Source: Bryopsis sp. KO-2023 (lineage: Eukaryota > Chlorophyta > Ulvophyceae > Bryopsidales > Bryopsidaceae). Taken from it: a DNA stretch of 64,000 nucleotides. The first letter of the stretch is position 1. Every line of letters starts with the position of its first letter. Both the position numbers and the translations under genes were made by a program. Of the stretch, positions 8,901 to 22,000 are shown piece after piece. Location of the stretch: positions 3,472,001 through 3,536,000 of the forward strand of contig BSYQ01000011.1 of the NCBI GenBank assembly GCA_030272585.1, written 5' to 3'. A model generated the notes under the pieces. The model saw only the letters and a list, made by a program, of their open reading frames with translations, was not told where the DNA came from and made no database searches.

Positions 8901-11735
8901 GCTGCGCAGCTCCCTCGCTCATCCCACCTGTCAATTTGACAGGTCGCTGCGCAGCGCGCAGCTCCCTCGCCCATCACCCCTGTCACTTTGACAGGTCGCT
9001 GCGCAGCGCGCAGCTCCCTGGCCCCTCACACTTTGAAAGCGGTCGCTGCGCTGCGCGCAGCTCCCTGACCATCACTTTTTTTAAAATTAATAGGTCGCTG
9101 GGCTGCCCCCAGCGACCTCGCCCATCACCTTTTTAAAAGAGCGAGCTGCGCAGCGCGCAGCTCCCTCGCCCTTTCCTTTTCGACTTTGCTTCGCCTTTGC
9201 TGCGCTTCGCGCCTCCCCCCCTCGTTCTCCGCCAGTTCGCTGCGCTTCGCGCACCGCCCTGGAAACCACCCAAGTCAAGAGAGTCGGACCTGCGCCCCGC
9301 GCAGTTTCGCTGCAGCTGCGCGCCGGTCCGCCATGCGAGCGGCGTCGCCCGACATGGCGCCTCGAAAATCAGACATGCGAGCGCGGAGCGTGACCGGCGA
9401 CGCAGGGAAAATCGCCCTCAGGGCTAGTACCCCGTGGGGACAAAACTGATGATCCTAGGAAAATCTCATTACATTCGATTTCCCAATTAACCGGTCTGTC
9501 TCATGGCTTTGACAGAGAGAGGGAAATCGAACGTAACAGTTGTTCGTTTTTTTTTTTGTTTTTTTTTCGAACTCCCAGCGAACGAACTCCCAGCGAACCA
9601 CAAGCTGTAAGTTACATTCGATTCCCCTTTTTACATTAGGTAACCCCTTTTTCGTTTTTTTTTTTTTTTTCGAACTCCCAGCGAACCAGACCTTGGGGAG
9701 GGCGCCGCGCGCAGCGCGCAACACCCTCGCCCATCACACTTTTCTATTCGACAGGTCGCTGCGCGCTGCGCAGCTCCCTCCCCCTTCACACTTTCGAAGT
9801 TGAGAGGTCGCTGCGCAGCGCGCAGCTCCCTCGCCCCTCACACCTGTCGATTTCACAGGTCGCTGCGCAGCGCGCAGCTCCCTGGCCCCTCACACTTTGA
9901 AAGCGATCGCTGCGCTGCGCGCAGCTCCCTCCCCATCACTTTTTTTAATTTGATAGGTCGCTGCGCTGCCCCCAGCGACCTCGCCCATCACCTTTTTAAA
10001 AGGAGCGAGCTGCGCAGCGACCACTCACCCATCACTTTGCCCCCAGCGACCTCGCCCCTCACACTTTGCCCCCAGCGACCTCGTCCATCACGTTTTGAAA
10101 GGAGCGAGCTGCGCAGCGACCACTCACCCATCACTTTGCCCCCAGCGACCTCGCCCCTCACACTTTGCCCCCAGCGACCTCGCCCATCACCTTTTTAAAA
10201 GAGCGAGCTGCGCAGCGCGCAGCTCCCTCGCCCTTTCCTTTTCGACTTGCCTTTCTTTCCCTTTACTTTTCGCTTCGCCCAGCGCCCTGGAAACCACCCA
10301 AGTCCAGAGAGTCGGACCTGCGCTCTGCGCAGTTTCGCTGCAGCAGCGCGCCGGTCCGCCATGCGAGCGGCGTCGACCGCCATGGCGCCTCGAAAATCAG
10401 ACATGCGAGCGCGGAGCGTGACCGGCGACGCAGGGACATTTTGCCTGTGGGCTAGTACCCTGCAACCCACCAAGCGGGTGGAGGGACATTTTGTTGATCC
10501 AAGGAAAATCTCATTAAATTAACCGGTCTGTCTCATCGCTTCGACAGAGAGAGGGAAATCGAATGTAACAGTTCGTTTTTTTTTTGTTTTTTTTTCGAAC
10601 TCCCAGCGAACGAACTCCCAGCGAACCACAAGCTGTAAGTTAGATTCGATTTCCCTTTTTACATTAGGTAACCCCTTTTTCGTTTTTTTTTTTTTTTTCG
10701 AACTCCCAGCGAACCAGAAGTCGGACTGGCGCGACTTGGGAAAAAACGTGGGTTTTTTTGTTTTTTTTTCTAACTCCGAGCGAATCAGATCTGGGCTAGG
10801 GCGCTGCGCGCAGCGAACTCGTTTTTTTCCAAGTCGCGGAAGTCGGACTGGCGCGACTTGGAAAAAAACGTGTTTTTTTTTTTTTTCTTTTTCGAAACCA
10901 AATCTGGGCCAGGGCGTCGCGCGCAGCGCCCTTGTTTTTTCCAAGTCGCGCCAGTCGCGCAGCGCCCTTTCCCAAGGCGCTCTTTCGTTGGTTTTTGTTT
11001 TTTTTTTTCGAAGTCTGAGCGCACCAGATCTGGGCGAGGGCGTCGCGCGCAGCGCACAGCACCCTCGCCCATCACACTTTTTAATTGAATAGGTCGCTGC
11101 GCGCTGCGCAGCTCCCTCGCCCATCACACCTGTTCAGTTGACAGGTCGCTGCGCAGCGCGCAGCTCCCTCGCCCATCACCCCTGTCACTTTGACAGGTCG
11201 CTGCGCGCTGCGCAGCTCCCTCGCCCATCACCTATCACTTTGACAGGTCGCTGCGCAGCGCGCAGCTCCCTGGCCCCTCACTCTTTCAAAGCGGTCGCTG
11301 CGCTGCGCGCAGCTCCCTCCCCATCACTTTTTTTAATTTTAAATTGATAGGTCGCTGCGCTGCCCCCAGCGACCTCGCCCATCACCTTTAAAAAAGAGCG
11401 AGCTGCGCCTCCCTCGCCCTTCCTTTTCGAATTAGCTTCGCCTTTGCTGCGCTTCGCGCCTCCCCCCCTCGTCCTTCGCCAGTTCGCTGCGCTGCGCGCA
11501 GCTCCCTCACCCATTCAGTTTCGCTGCAGCATCGCGCCGGTCCGCCATGCGAGCAGCGTCGACCGACATGGCGCCTCGAAAATCAGACATGCGCGCTCGG
11601 AGCGTGACCGGCTACGCAGGGAAAATCGCCCTCAGGGCTAGTACCCTGCGGGGACAAAATCGTTGATCCTAGGAAAATCTCATTACATTCGATTTCCCAA
11701 AAATTCGATTTCCCAATAACTCCTCATAACGTCAT
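5956..11735. repeat. Satellite array: about 1-kb units with embedded GC-hairpin sub-repeats
   Basis: A conserved block that begins GTCCGCCATGCG, contains GACATGGCGCCTCGAAAAT and usually ends at GCTAGTACCCTGCGGGG recurs near 6427, 7278, 8297, 9326, 10355 and 11541, giving periods of about 850, 1020, 1030, 1030 and 1185 bp. Each block is followed by a 16-bp inverted repeat (ATTACATTCGATTTCCC and its complement), then poly-T/poly-A stretches with repeated CGAACTCCCAGCGAAC, then a run of 40-50-bp sub-repeats of the type AGGTCGCTGCGC...GCAGCTCCCTCGCCC. The many ORFs are shadows of this structure, rich in R/A/P/S, with no domain. I see no rRNA or tRNA gene in it. Function unknown; a centromeric or subtelomeric satellite is possible. 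Confidence 0.85.
7736..8160. repeat. Long inverted repeat (foldback) inside one satellite unit
   Basis: The left arm (about 7736-7950) and right arm (about 7975-8160) are imperfect reverse complements, best in the outer 130 bp (GAAACGAGTGAGAAACGAG, then CACAGAAACTGGCGTAAC, then GAGCGCGACAAAGTGCT). The centre, about 7940-7975, includes GCATTTAAAATGC. The other satellite units lack it, so it looks like an insertion into one unit, for example a foldback or MITE-type element. No flanking duplication was recognised. Confidence 0.75.
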
Positions 11736-11940
11736 CGACCCTGCTCGTTGACGTCAGTGGGGTAATTCCTGGAAATGTGTGAGAAATGTGTTTGGAGCGG
11801 AGTCCCTGCCTACAATTCTTCTCAGCACAGTTTCGTCAGCTATTTTTCTGGATATTCCACCCAGCCCTTTTCCTGAGCGGATCGTTTCCAAACGCACGTA
11901 ATAGCGGAAAGTTTGTGGCGACTGACGTTCACGGTGAATC

Positions 11941-12551
11941 ATGTCTACCGAGTCGGCTCCGACGACGACCAACGGAGTGAATCTGGACTGGGCCGTGGGT
12001 TGCAACTTGGAGCTCAAGACGACTTTAGGCGAGGTACGACAAAAACAAAACCAAAAACGAAAAGCCGATAAGCGGATCTCGTGGTGGTAAAATACGACGA
12101 AGGGTAAAGATGATGTCCTTGTGATGGGCGGTAAATATCGTGCCTGCTCTCATACTTCACACCGAGAAAAATACGCGAGGGGTTACGCGGTTTCTGTGTA
12201 ACGTGTGCCTTTGCCCACTCCTTAGGCAGAGTGGCTTGATCCGAAAAGGTTGTGTTTTTCTATAGGAAGTGAGCGGAAAACTCTTCTCATTCGACCGAAT
12301 CACCAATTGCCTGGTCTTGAGCAAGCCAGGCTCCAAGCCAGGAACGATCACCTATCGGTTTTTGAAAGCAAACTTTGTGAAGGTATGGAAGTGTGTGGTG
12401 TTATCATGAATTCATATATTGGATAGCTGTGCCTTTGGGTTGAATTAATGATATGCAATGGATGCATAATATATACATATATACATATAAAGTAAATGAT
12501 ATAATGTTCGGTGGCGTTTTGGAGACTCCTCTTTTTGGCGACATGAATATG

Positions 12552-12603
<52 letters not shown>

Positions 12604-14715
12604 CCCAGAAATTCGTATGTGCAAATGAAACCTGCCAATCACGAACATCGGTTGGAGGGGCTGCCCTCGCCACGTGTTGCCTCCCATGATCCATTTCACT
12701 TTCCCAAAAAAAAAATTGGAAGGGTCTTTTCACGGAGTATGAACGAAATTTCCGAAAGACCCGATGGACCAACAAACAGCCAGGCATCATGCACACAAGT
12801 TTTTTTTATATGTTTTTTTCAATTTTCTTTTGTGTTTTGTCTCACGCTCAGGAGGTATGTTCTGCCGAGGAAGCTTCCGAGTCGTCTGATCCACATTTGC
12901 CTTATGTTGATTTAGAGGAAAGTTGGCACCGGGAGGAACAGGCAGTCAGGGTATGCCAAACAAGTAGGGATTTTTCCACGAAATCGATAGAATCACCAGA
13001 ATCAATCCAAAACTAAAATCTTATATTGTTATATGTATACTTTGTGTCGCTCATCCTGTTCGGCACCTTGATATATGTATATGTATCTGTGGCTGGTCGT
13101 AGGCAATGGCCATGCAAGAAGCTCCATCGGTCGGAGACATAGAGGCAGGACAAAAAGCTTTTTCGAAACTGTCCAAAAAATGGAAATGTCGATGGGAAGG
13201 AAGAGCTATTGTTGTTGAGGAGGAGGTGAGTAGTTTTTCTTTTGTTTTTTTTTTAAATCCATCTCCCGTGAAAATCCGATTTCAATGAAGTTTACTTTGT
13301 GATGTGCTGGGGGAAATACGGAGCAGAAATTCTGATCATCAGTAGGTCAGCCTCGTTTTGTATTCGTATTATTTAACACACTCCTGCAAGAACACACTCC
13401 AGCAAGAACAAATGGAAAAGTGTGGTTGTGGGGATGAGTATCACCTGGCTACTTTTGCACTCAGTCTTGGCTTGTGGTGATCTGGTTATCCACGCATAGA
13501 AACAACAGATTCCGGTGAAAAAGTTGAAGAAGTATTAAATTTTTTTTGGGGGGGGCCGATATTAATAATTCATTCAGTTTGATTAAAAAAACTAAAAATC
13601 AGAAAATTAAGTCCGATGACAGAGGGATTTCCTAGTGCCCAGTCGTCCTCGCAACGAAACGTAAAATGGTCTGACATGCGATAATACCCCCAAGTCTCCA
13701 AAAAACCAAACATCAGCTTAAGAACAAAAAAGAACTGCATCTTATATGCACAGCTATGATTTTTCAAACTTTTTTTTTTTTTAACCAAATGAGGCATCTT
13801 AAAAAAGAAAATGTGCAGCTGCCATCTGTTGCTGCTGTCTAGTGTTTTTTCGATGCAAAAGGACACCATCAAGTGTTCGGCTCCAGTTTTGAAATAGGGT
13901 TTTGTGTGATTACTCATCAGCTATCTGCTTTTTATTGTATTTCTCCGTCCTATTGGGCATTCGTAAAAAAAAAAGCATGTGCTTTAATTGTTGGAAATTC
14001 TCTCCACCACGTCTTGCTATACAACAATCTATACCTATCAACCCCCAGAATAAAATGCAACTCGACAAACAAGCAAAAATTGTGGAGTGGCATGGTTTTT
14101 TCTCTGTGAGTGTGATTTTATGAATTGTTTTTTCCCTGGTAGGTGACACTCAACCCTCCATATAGAAGTGAGGATTTTCGGGCTGAAGAGGATTTCCAAG
14201 GGATGCTGGAAGAAATCAGAGAAACTGTGAGTGTATGTAGTGACTTGTGCTTTTTATGGATGCATGCACGAGTCAAAGTGAGTGAATTTTGCGGGTTTCT
14301 GTCGAAACTTGGTCTTTTTTTTTTTGGCTAAAGGTCAGTTTTTCAAAATATACGGCAGTGAGCCTTTCAGCGTGTTTCCTACTGTGGAAATGCATTCACC
14401 CCTCCCAGCAGAAATGGCCGACCTGGCACGAAACCACAGAGTTCATGCTGTGTTCAGATTTCACCCCCCCCCCCCCCCCCCTCCCTACCTCTTTTTATTT
14501 GTTGAATAGATTTTCAGAAACCTGCCTGAAAATATTTTCTATGTATTTTTTGGGATAGATTGAAGATTATCCACAATATTGCTTTTCTCTTTTTTAGGAA
14601 TCTTTATTTAAAAATACAATTTACGCAGCTTCTTCCCTTTTTGCACCTTTGAATAGCTTTCTTTGTGTTTTTACAGATGGAGGAGCCACCTGCAGAGACC
14701 TCACCAAGGAGCTGA
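11941..14715 (+). CDS. LSM12: LSM12 homologue (six exons)
   Basis: Exons 11941-12033, 12266-12382, 12852-12950, 13103-13225, 14143-14226 and 14677-14715, all with GT-AG borders and all in phase 0, give 184 residues; human LSM12 has 195. Residues about 15-75 form the Sm-like domain, with LGEEVSGKLFSFDR matching the family pattern of a modified Sm fold. Residues about 105-170 match the anticodon-binding-type (AD) domain, including KWKCRWEGRAIVVEEE followed by VTLNPPY, which parallels human CKWQEKNIVVMEE and ITPPY. LSM12 binds RNA and works with ataxin-2 in translation and clock control in animals. It lies directly downstream of the satellite, and its promoter must be in 11735-11940. Intron 2 carries a TA/TG microsatellite. 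Nothing appears broken. Confidence 0.93.
12552..12602. repeat. (TA)n(TG)n microsatellite in LSM12 intron 2
   Basis: Alternating TATATA passes into TGTGTG and back to TATA, about 50 bp of purine-pyrimidine alternation. It lies wholly inside intron 2 of the LSM12 homologue. Confidence 0.9.
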
Positions 14716-16033
14716 CCAACATGAATATTCCTCTTCAAATGGAAAAATCCTTCTGATTGATTTTTCATAAACTTCATCCACCTGAGAGTGTCTTTATTTC
14801 AAAATTTCCCAGCCTTTCTCCAACAGCATACCAGAACTTCAAAAAAAAAAAAAGGAATTCCTAGTTCGAACAGCAGGGGGGGAGGGAGGGAGGGGGGTGT
14901 CCGAAAGACTTCGACAAAATTATAAAATTGAATGGTATTATTCCACTTTAGAAATCGCTGATGAAGGGAAGGGGTTTGGATTGAAAATTGTTCGAATATA
15001 TATTTTGTTAACGCTATTGCCTATGACCCCAGGAATTTAAAGAGGAAAATATATACATATGTGTGATTCGATCTCTCTCCTGTGGGTGAGACTGTGTTTA
15101 CATGTTGTCCGGAGGGGGGAGGGGGGAGGGGGGAGGAGGAGGAGGAGGACACGCATCTCAAATCCACCCCCCTTCTATTTTTAAACAATGGCATTCTCCG
15201 CAACTGGAGCGGTGGATATCCCTGTGATTGCAACCCCACATTCACCCCTCCGAACAGCCTCCATGCGAAACAGCGAAGAAAGGGTGGAATTGCGGGCCCT
15301 TCTTCCGTTATCGTCACACCAGATCCATTGGAGACGTCCCGGCGCGACGCGACGTACTGGTGCTGGTGGATGTTTACTGTCTGCTCAAACCGACTTGAGC
15401 GTAGCCTTCTGAACAGAAACCGTCGAAAACCTCTTAGAACGTGTTGATGTCAGGTCTGCAGCACTTTGCCGCCTCATACCGAAAGACAGAGGTTTGAACG
15501 TACGACCGTAAAAAAAGGTGGAGAAGCTTGCGTTAAGAAGGGGAAGGGGGGGAGTGTTTGTCGGGCAAGCGTGAGAGGGAGGCGTTTTCAAGGTTGGTGT
15601 GTGTGTGTTGCGGCTCTGCGTAAGGAACCGGCGTCACGAGTTTTGTTTTTGGGGAGGTGGGGGGCGGAGGGGAAATAGACGTCGGAGTCTAGGATATTTC
15701 GAAAGAAATACAGCACAGGGCTCCTTGTCCAGTTTAGTAAACTCGAGAAATACTGCGACACATTTCCATGGATGCCTCACTCTTGAAGGAAGTGGAAGCG
15801 CTCGACAGTTTGCATGCTCAGAGGGTGTGCCGATGGGATTTTTTGGAAAGCTGTGCATCCATGGCAGACTTCCATCTTGCAGCACTTGAAAGGAAATTCC
15901 ATGTTGCAAGAACAGAAAAAAAAGGGGAAAATTTTGCTTTTCCTTTAGGAGGGGGAAGGTTGTTTGTTTGTTTGTTTTTGGGAGCGGGGTTCTGTATCAA
16001 GTACTGTTGTGTGTGTGTGTGTTTTTGTCTCAG
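14716..16033. other. Intergenic region, possibly with the undetected first exon(s) of the following gene
   Basis: Contains the LSM12 3' flank, poly-purine runs near 15112-15150 and short plus-strand ORFs (15188-15412, 15768-15930). One of these may be a 5' exon of the membrane-protein gene, since its first recognised exon at 16034 starts in mid-codon. No family match was seen. Confidence 0.4.
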
Positions 16034-19000
16034 GAGGTTCAAAAACACCATGTGTGGGTGCGCTCTAGATCGAAGAAAACGGATGCATCAGTTTAAAATA
16101 GCAACTCAAGGCATTCTGTTGGTGAGCACAGTTTCCATTTGTCATAATCTCTCTTTCGGAAAAATGTCAGCAAATCCGGTGCCACGGAATTTCATGCATT
16201 CGCGCTGTGCTAATCCCACTGGATCAGTAAAGCCGAAAAGATTTGGTTTTTTTGAATATACTTCCAGCAGTCACCCTGGGATGCCTTTCAGAGCACGTTT
16301 TCATTCGATCTTTTTTTTTCTGTTTTTATTTTGTTTTGCACCACATTCAGGTTGCCTTGATGGTCATGCCAGTGGAATGTGTTGTGCCAATACTCTATCC
16401 ATCATCGGAGGAATTATCAGCCCTGGTGGAAGATGTGGTAGGGGGCAGCGATTGGCAATTCAATCCTCCAATGCATCATAGATGTTCGGGGGGAGGGGGG
16501 GGGGGGGCTGAAGGATCGAAGCATTTGTATCCTCAAAAAACAAAGGGCAGAAAACAATCTATTTTTAGAACTGACACTTTGTATATGAGGCAAGAATTCC
16601 TGAGTGTGGAACTCCTTCCGATGGAAATTCGTTGCAGGATCCATCTATGCGTATGATCTTTAGCCACCATGAAAACAACACCCCTCTGATCGCCTCCCAA
16701 AAAAACGTCTCAAAGTTTTCTAAGCCAGAGCAAGCAAGCAACCCGGTTCCTCACAGACCGACACACATGATATCTCTTGATGTAACCAACCACCCTTCAA
16801 AAAAAGCAAAAAAAAAAAGTATTTATCGCAAGGTACACACTGAAAGGTTCCAATTGCTCATCCACAGGATGCTGGCGAAGTGACATTCGGCCGAAGCTCC
16901 CTTTTGAAGTTTGTTTGCAAAAGCTCATCTGGGCCTTCAGAAGCCAGCTTTGCGTCAGCCGATTGCGATGTTGCATTGCCGAATCTTGTTGTGAGGACGT
17001 CCAGGAGCGAAGTCAAGCTGGCAGCCAGTTTCGTCAATGCCACAGGATTTCCTGTTGAATTCCCAACAGGGGATCCAATTATTAAGGTCAGTGGAGAATT
17101 TCTCTTAGCTTTCTTAGCGCATATTGGTCAATTTCCTCTTTTAAATAAATACCTTGCGAAAGAGAATGGCTGCTGTGAAAACTGAGAAGCAAATGTACAG
17201 CAATGGGGTCACATTCGACGATGGAATTTCCTAGTATCAACAGAATTCTTTTTCCGTGTCACACACAAGAGGGGGGAAAACAATAACAACAACAACAACA
17301 ACAAGGCTGCCCAAAACTCAAGTTTTTGCTCTTGTGTTTTTCTTTCCCCTGTTTTTTGTTTTTTTGTCATTTTGCCCAATTTATAGGTGTGGCCTGATGC
17401 AGATCTGGCACGCTTTCACAGATCAACGGCACGGTTGCAGACTTGGAATCCAGCAAAGAGTCTTTCCTTGGCTTGGTGGAATTCACCGTCAACGTGGGGG
17501 TTAACGAAAGAATTACCGTCGAAATGGAGGCAGGGCGGGAATCCAGATCGATGGTGATTGTCAGGGACACACAAATTCCTGAGGCTCAGGCTGGCACTGG
17601 GGACACCAAGGAATTGCGGCAGGAGATACCAGCTGCTGTGTTTCTCGTGACTTTTTCCGAGCCTGTGCTGGCGGGAGTAGATTTGAGCTGTGATGCAGGC
17701 GAGTGGGAGAAAAAAATTCATTCGCGGGAAATGGATCTTCCAGGCTTCCGGCATGGAAAATGAGCGGTATCAATGTGAAAGCAAGTAAAAAAACAATTAA
17801 AAAGTAAAAATAAAAAAAAAATAAAAAAAATCCAGTAACTACACAAAATCCTTCTCTTAAGCAGCCCTTCTTCCATGATAAGCTCGTTAGGAAGGTCATG
17901 CTATCCATTTTCGAAAAGGTCGAGTCTGGAACTTTAGATTTGTGTTGAAGGCAAGTTGCTGATAAATGGAAAGGTTGTCTTTCGCAGAGATCTCCAAGCT
18001 CACAGGGGCAGAAACCATTGCCACAGTTTCAACAGAATTACAGCAATGCTCAGAAGACTTGACGAAGGCCTCTTTCGACAACACCTACAGCATCACGAAT
18101 GTAAACTCGTCTCAAGCCTTCTACGATCCCAGCAAAAAACTGCTGACTGTCAGAGGATTCCCAGACCCCACCCCTACGGTCGAGCCTGTCAGAACTCTCA
18201 TCAGGTTCAAGTTCGAATCCAACTCTGTGGAAGATTATGCTGGGAATCGGAACGCAGGAGCCCAGCTCACTATCGCTTCGAGATACACTTCACCAGTGAT
18301 CCAGCCTCCACCACCACCACCCCCACCGCCGCCCCCTCCCAGCCCCCCACCCCCACCCCCACCTGAGGAAAAGGAGATCGAAGTCGTAAATGCTACTGAA
18401 ACAGCAGAGGCTGTTGGAAAAGCCACAACAGCTGTGGTGGTGGCCACCTCTGTTTCTACATTAGGAGGGTCGGTTGTGGCGGCTGCCACCACGACAGGTA
18501 GCATAATGACATCCAGCTTTTTCGCTTACTCCATTTGTTGTTCGATTGCTTTTTTTTGTCAAAGATGCCTGATTCTCAACGTTCGAAGCACTTCCGCTTG
18601 ATATGAGTATCTTCATATCTTAGTTGGGTTGGTTTGATATTCTACAGCGACAGCGGCTGCTGGAGGGATGGGTGGAGCCAGCGGAGTTGGAACAGCTGCT
18701 GCTGGATCGAATGCCATGGGAGGCGTCGTGAATATCCTCAACATGGGGCAAAAAATTTACCTCACCAGTCAGTTGGCCGTGACAGCAGTCCCTGAGAATT
18801 ACCAAGCTTTCGCTGAACAGCTGAAGTGGACTATGTTCAATATCAAAGCTCCCTGGGAGAGGGGCAATGACAACGGGGAAGGGACTTCCAAAACGTCGAC
18901 AGAGAGCAAGGGGGGAAAGGCGGAGGTGGCTGTCGTGTTGCTGGTAGACAGTGGAGAACCGGATAAGGAAACTGAGGCGGTAGGGGTGAAAGAGTGTTTT

Positions 19001-22000
19001 CTGCTGATCATGCCTGGGATGACTAGCGTTTCAGACTCCAGGGTACCTTTCGAAAGCTCTATGAACTCTACAGGTTCAGTTACAGTTCACATGCCAGACA
19101 TGCTACCGTCGTCCCCCCCTCCCCCCCCCAAACTATCCATGTTCTTTTCAACTTTTGGTTTTTTTGTTGGTACCAGGCTGGAGCTCCCTCCTCTGCACCA
19201 TCCTCGTCTGGGACTGACACTGAGAGTCGATTCGAACAAGGAGGTGAACTCGTGGACCAATTTTTTGAAGGAGAGCCCAGGAAAGTTTTGAAGAGAGTCC
19301 TTTTCTGGGTTTCTGTCTTGTATTGCATTGTGCTGGCTTTCCACTCGTTGGCATTGTATGGTTTCCGAGTGATGGGCAAAGACCTGCCTTCAGTTCTCTA
19401 CATTCCAAGGTTGGAAATCTACGTCTCTTATTGGACAATGCCTGCGATAGCAACCGCCTGTGCTGGAATGTTTCAAGGAGATGTGGGTAGGTTAAAAAAA
19501 AAAAGTAGATTAGTTTTTGTCTTTTTTTAGTAGGTTAGTTTTGCACTGTAACCCCCCTTCTAAAAAAAGGACTGTTAGCTCTGGAAAATCTCCACATGGT
19601 GACCCCCTGTCTTGAGTTGCTTCTATTCGACATCACTTTGACTTGTCAGCTTGATAGTTTCGTTTCAAGGTTGGAAAATGGTTGCAATCCACAGTTTTTG
19701 GTTTTTTGGTAATGAAATCTTTCGCAGGGGATATCCTCGTCGGATCAGTGGTTTTGGTGTTGCTGCCTGGATCGTTTCTCGCATTGCACTTGTACGTTAT
19801 TTGGCGATATTTTCTCAGCAAGGACCCCACAGAATGGGAGGCACGTGTTTTACTGGAAAGGAATGAATCGCAGTTCTTCAGTCAGCTGTCCAAAAAATCT
19901 GAGCATTCCGTTCGAAGGTATACACAGAGCCAACCCATCACAGATACAGGAAGATTTTGCTTTTCAGGAACAAATGTACCCTTGCTTTCCAGTGGATTCC
20001 TTGTTGATTCCTGTCCAGGATTGGCACAGTGGGGCTTTTCGCTGATGGGAGATCTTTGGCATGATGATTGGAAATAGTTGGTCAGACTGTTGGTACAGTC
20101 TGAAGGATGTGGGGAATTGTAATTGAACAATATATTCAAGGGAATTTTTCATCCACCCACTCACATCCACACGTACATGTACATGCATCTCTCGACAGAT
20201 TTTGAAGATTTCGTTGCACCCCTTGCCCTGCCCCCACCCTTTTTTTTTTTTGCCGGACTGTGTGGGCTGTATCGTCCTATTTATAGATTGATTGACGTAT
20301 TGTTTTCTTCATGCTCAGCCATCCCATCTCATCCGTTTTTAGTCAGAGGAGTTGCGCAGATGGGAAAAAGGAAATTCTTCTACCGCAAGGGTCGTCATCC
20401 CACCTGTCCGAGAGTGAAACAGAGAGCATCGAGGAGAATATCCAGCCAGTCACGAACACTCGATCTCCATTGCCCCCCGCACCAGAGACTGTAAAAATTG
20501 GCCCTATTGGAGATGGCCACCATCGCGTCAAATCACTGGTGAATCATTACGAAAGCTTTTCCAGAACCATGGATGGATCTGTTGATGTTGAATGTGATGA
20601 GATTTCAGACGAACCCCCAGTCCAACCACCAGAACAGCCCCCAGTCCAACCACCAGAACAGCCTCCAGTCCAACCACCAGAACAGCCCCCAGTCCAACCA
20701 CCAGAGCAACCGCCAGAACAACCTCAAGAAGCACCTGCCCAGGTTGGTGAGGTGAGATTTCTGTACAATGATTGCTGCTGATACCTAGACAATAGTGATT
20801 GAGGCTATATCATTTTTTTCCAGGGGGAAAGAAAAAGGTATTTACACCCCTTTTTTTTGGGGGGGGGAGGATGTGTTACTTTGTCTCCGCTGTTTTAAAT
20901 AACCATCCAAGAAGAGAGCAGTTCCTTTTGAACCATGCCCGCAGATTTTTTTTTTAACTGGTGTGTGTGTGTGTGTGTGTGTGTGTTTTCCAGATAACCT
21001 CCACCAATGCAACGGCCCCTTCTGAACCATCCAAAAAGAGTTGGGTGGTTTCTGATATCCCGAGCCACGATGAAAAGGTTAGTGGTGCTACCTTTGGGCA
21101 GAAGATTATGAGGGGTGTTGATATGACTCTTTTCTGGCTGTGGCTTGGTCGCCCCATGGAGAAAGCAGAATGGAAAAAGGTGGATGCCAGCTCTCGTGTC
21201 TTGGAGAGATTTGGACCAATGTTTGAAGAAAACAGAGCAATTGGATTGGTTATGACTCGGTGAGCTTCTGATAAAAAAAAAAGAAGGAAAACCTATAATC
21301 GGGCGCCATTCATCCAAGAAAACCGAAAGGCATGTTATACCAATCAATAATTGCAACCCACGGAAAAAGAGAGCTCTACAAAGAATAAATTATATTTTTT
21401 TTTGTATGCAACTAACATATTATTTATTGCTGAAGAAGAAAGAATCACTCTCCATGATGTTGGAAATGCATGTGATGAGGGATGCGACTGTGTGCGTTTG
21501 ACCCAGGGATGCGAGTTACCAGCTGAATCCTAAAACGGGCAAACTTGACAGGGGTGAATATCGAGCAGTGCCTGAATACTTGCCTCTGCTTCCGGCGTGC
21601 ATCCCGATTCGCAGACATCACCTCCAACTCTTCACGACGGCCGCCAATTTCTTGAAACTTGTGCTTTTCGCCGTGATCATCGGAGCAGAAGAGGACGACG
21701 AGAGTTTGTCGCAGCTCGTCGCTTTGATTTTCATCTCCTCCGCGTTTTGCTTGTTTCTTAGATCTGCCCGACCGCAAATGGCAAGAGTGGAGCTTGCACT
21801 CGCGATGATGGCGGAGGCGGCGGACGTGGTGACTTTCGTGCTGGGGTTGTTTTTGATCATCGGCCCAACGTCGCAACATGGATTTCGCAAGTCGATCGGG
21901 CTGGGGATGCTTTGGACGGAGGGACTGGCGTTTGGGTTGCTGGTCGTAGAGAAATTGCTGAGCGTCTGCGTCACCACCATAGAGATGGTGGTGGCATTTC

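Noticed and set aside
5956-11660. Many 60-200-codon ORFs and a CRISPR-like look of regularly spaced hairpins
   Set aside because: Translations are low-complexity R/A/P/S. The repeats are tandem satellite units with near-identical spacers in a eukaryotic genome, so neither genes nor CRISPR.
17865-17918. Possible 18-codon exon in the membrane-protein gene
   Set aside because: It has good splice borders but breaks the phase between 17698 and 17988, which join directly in phase.
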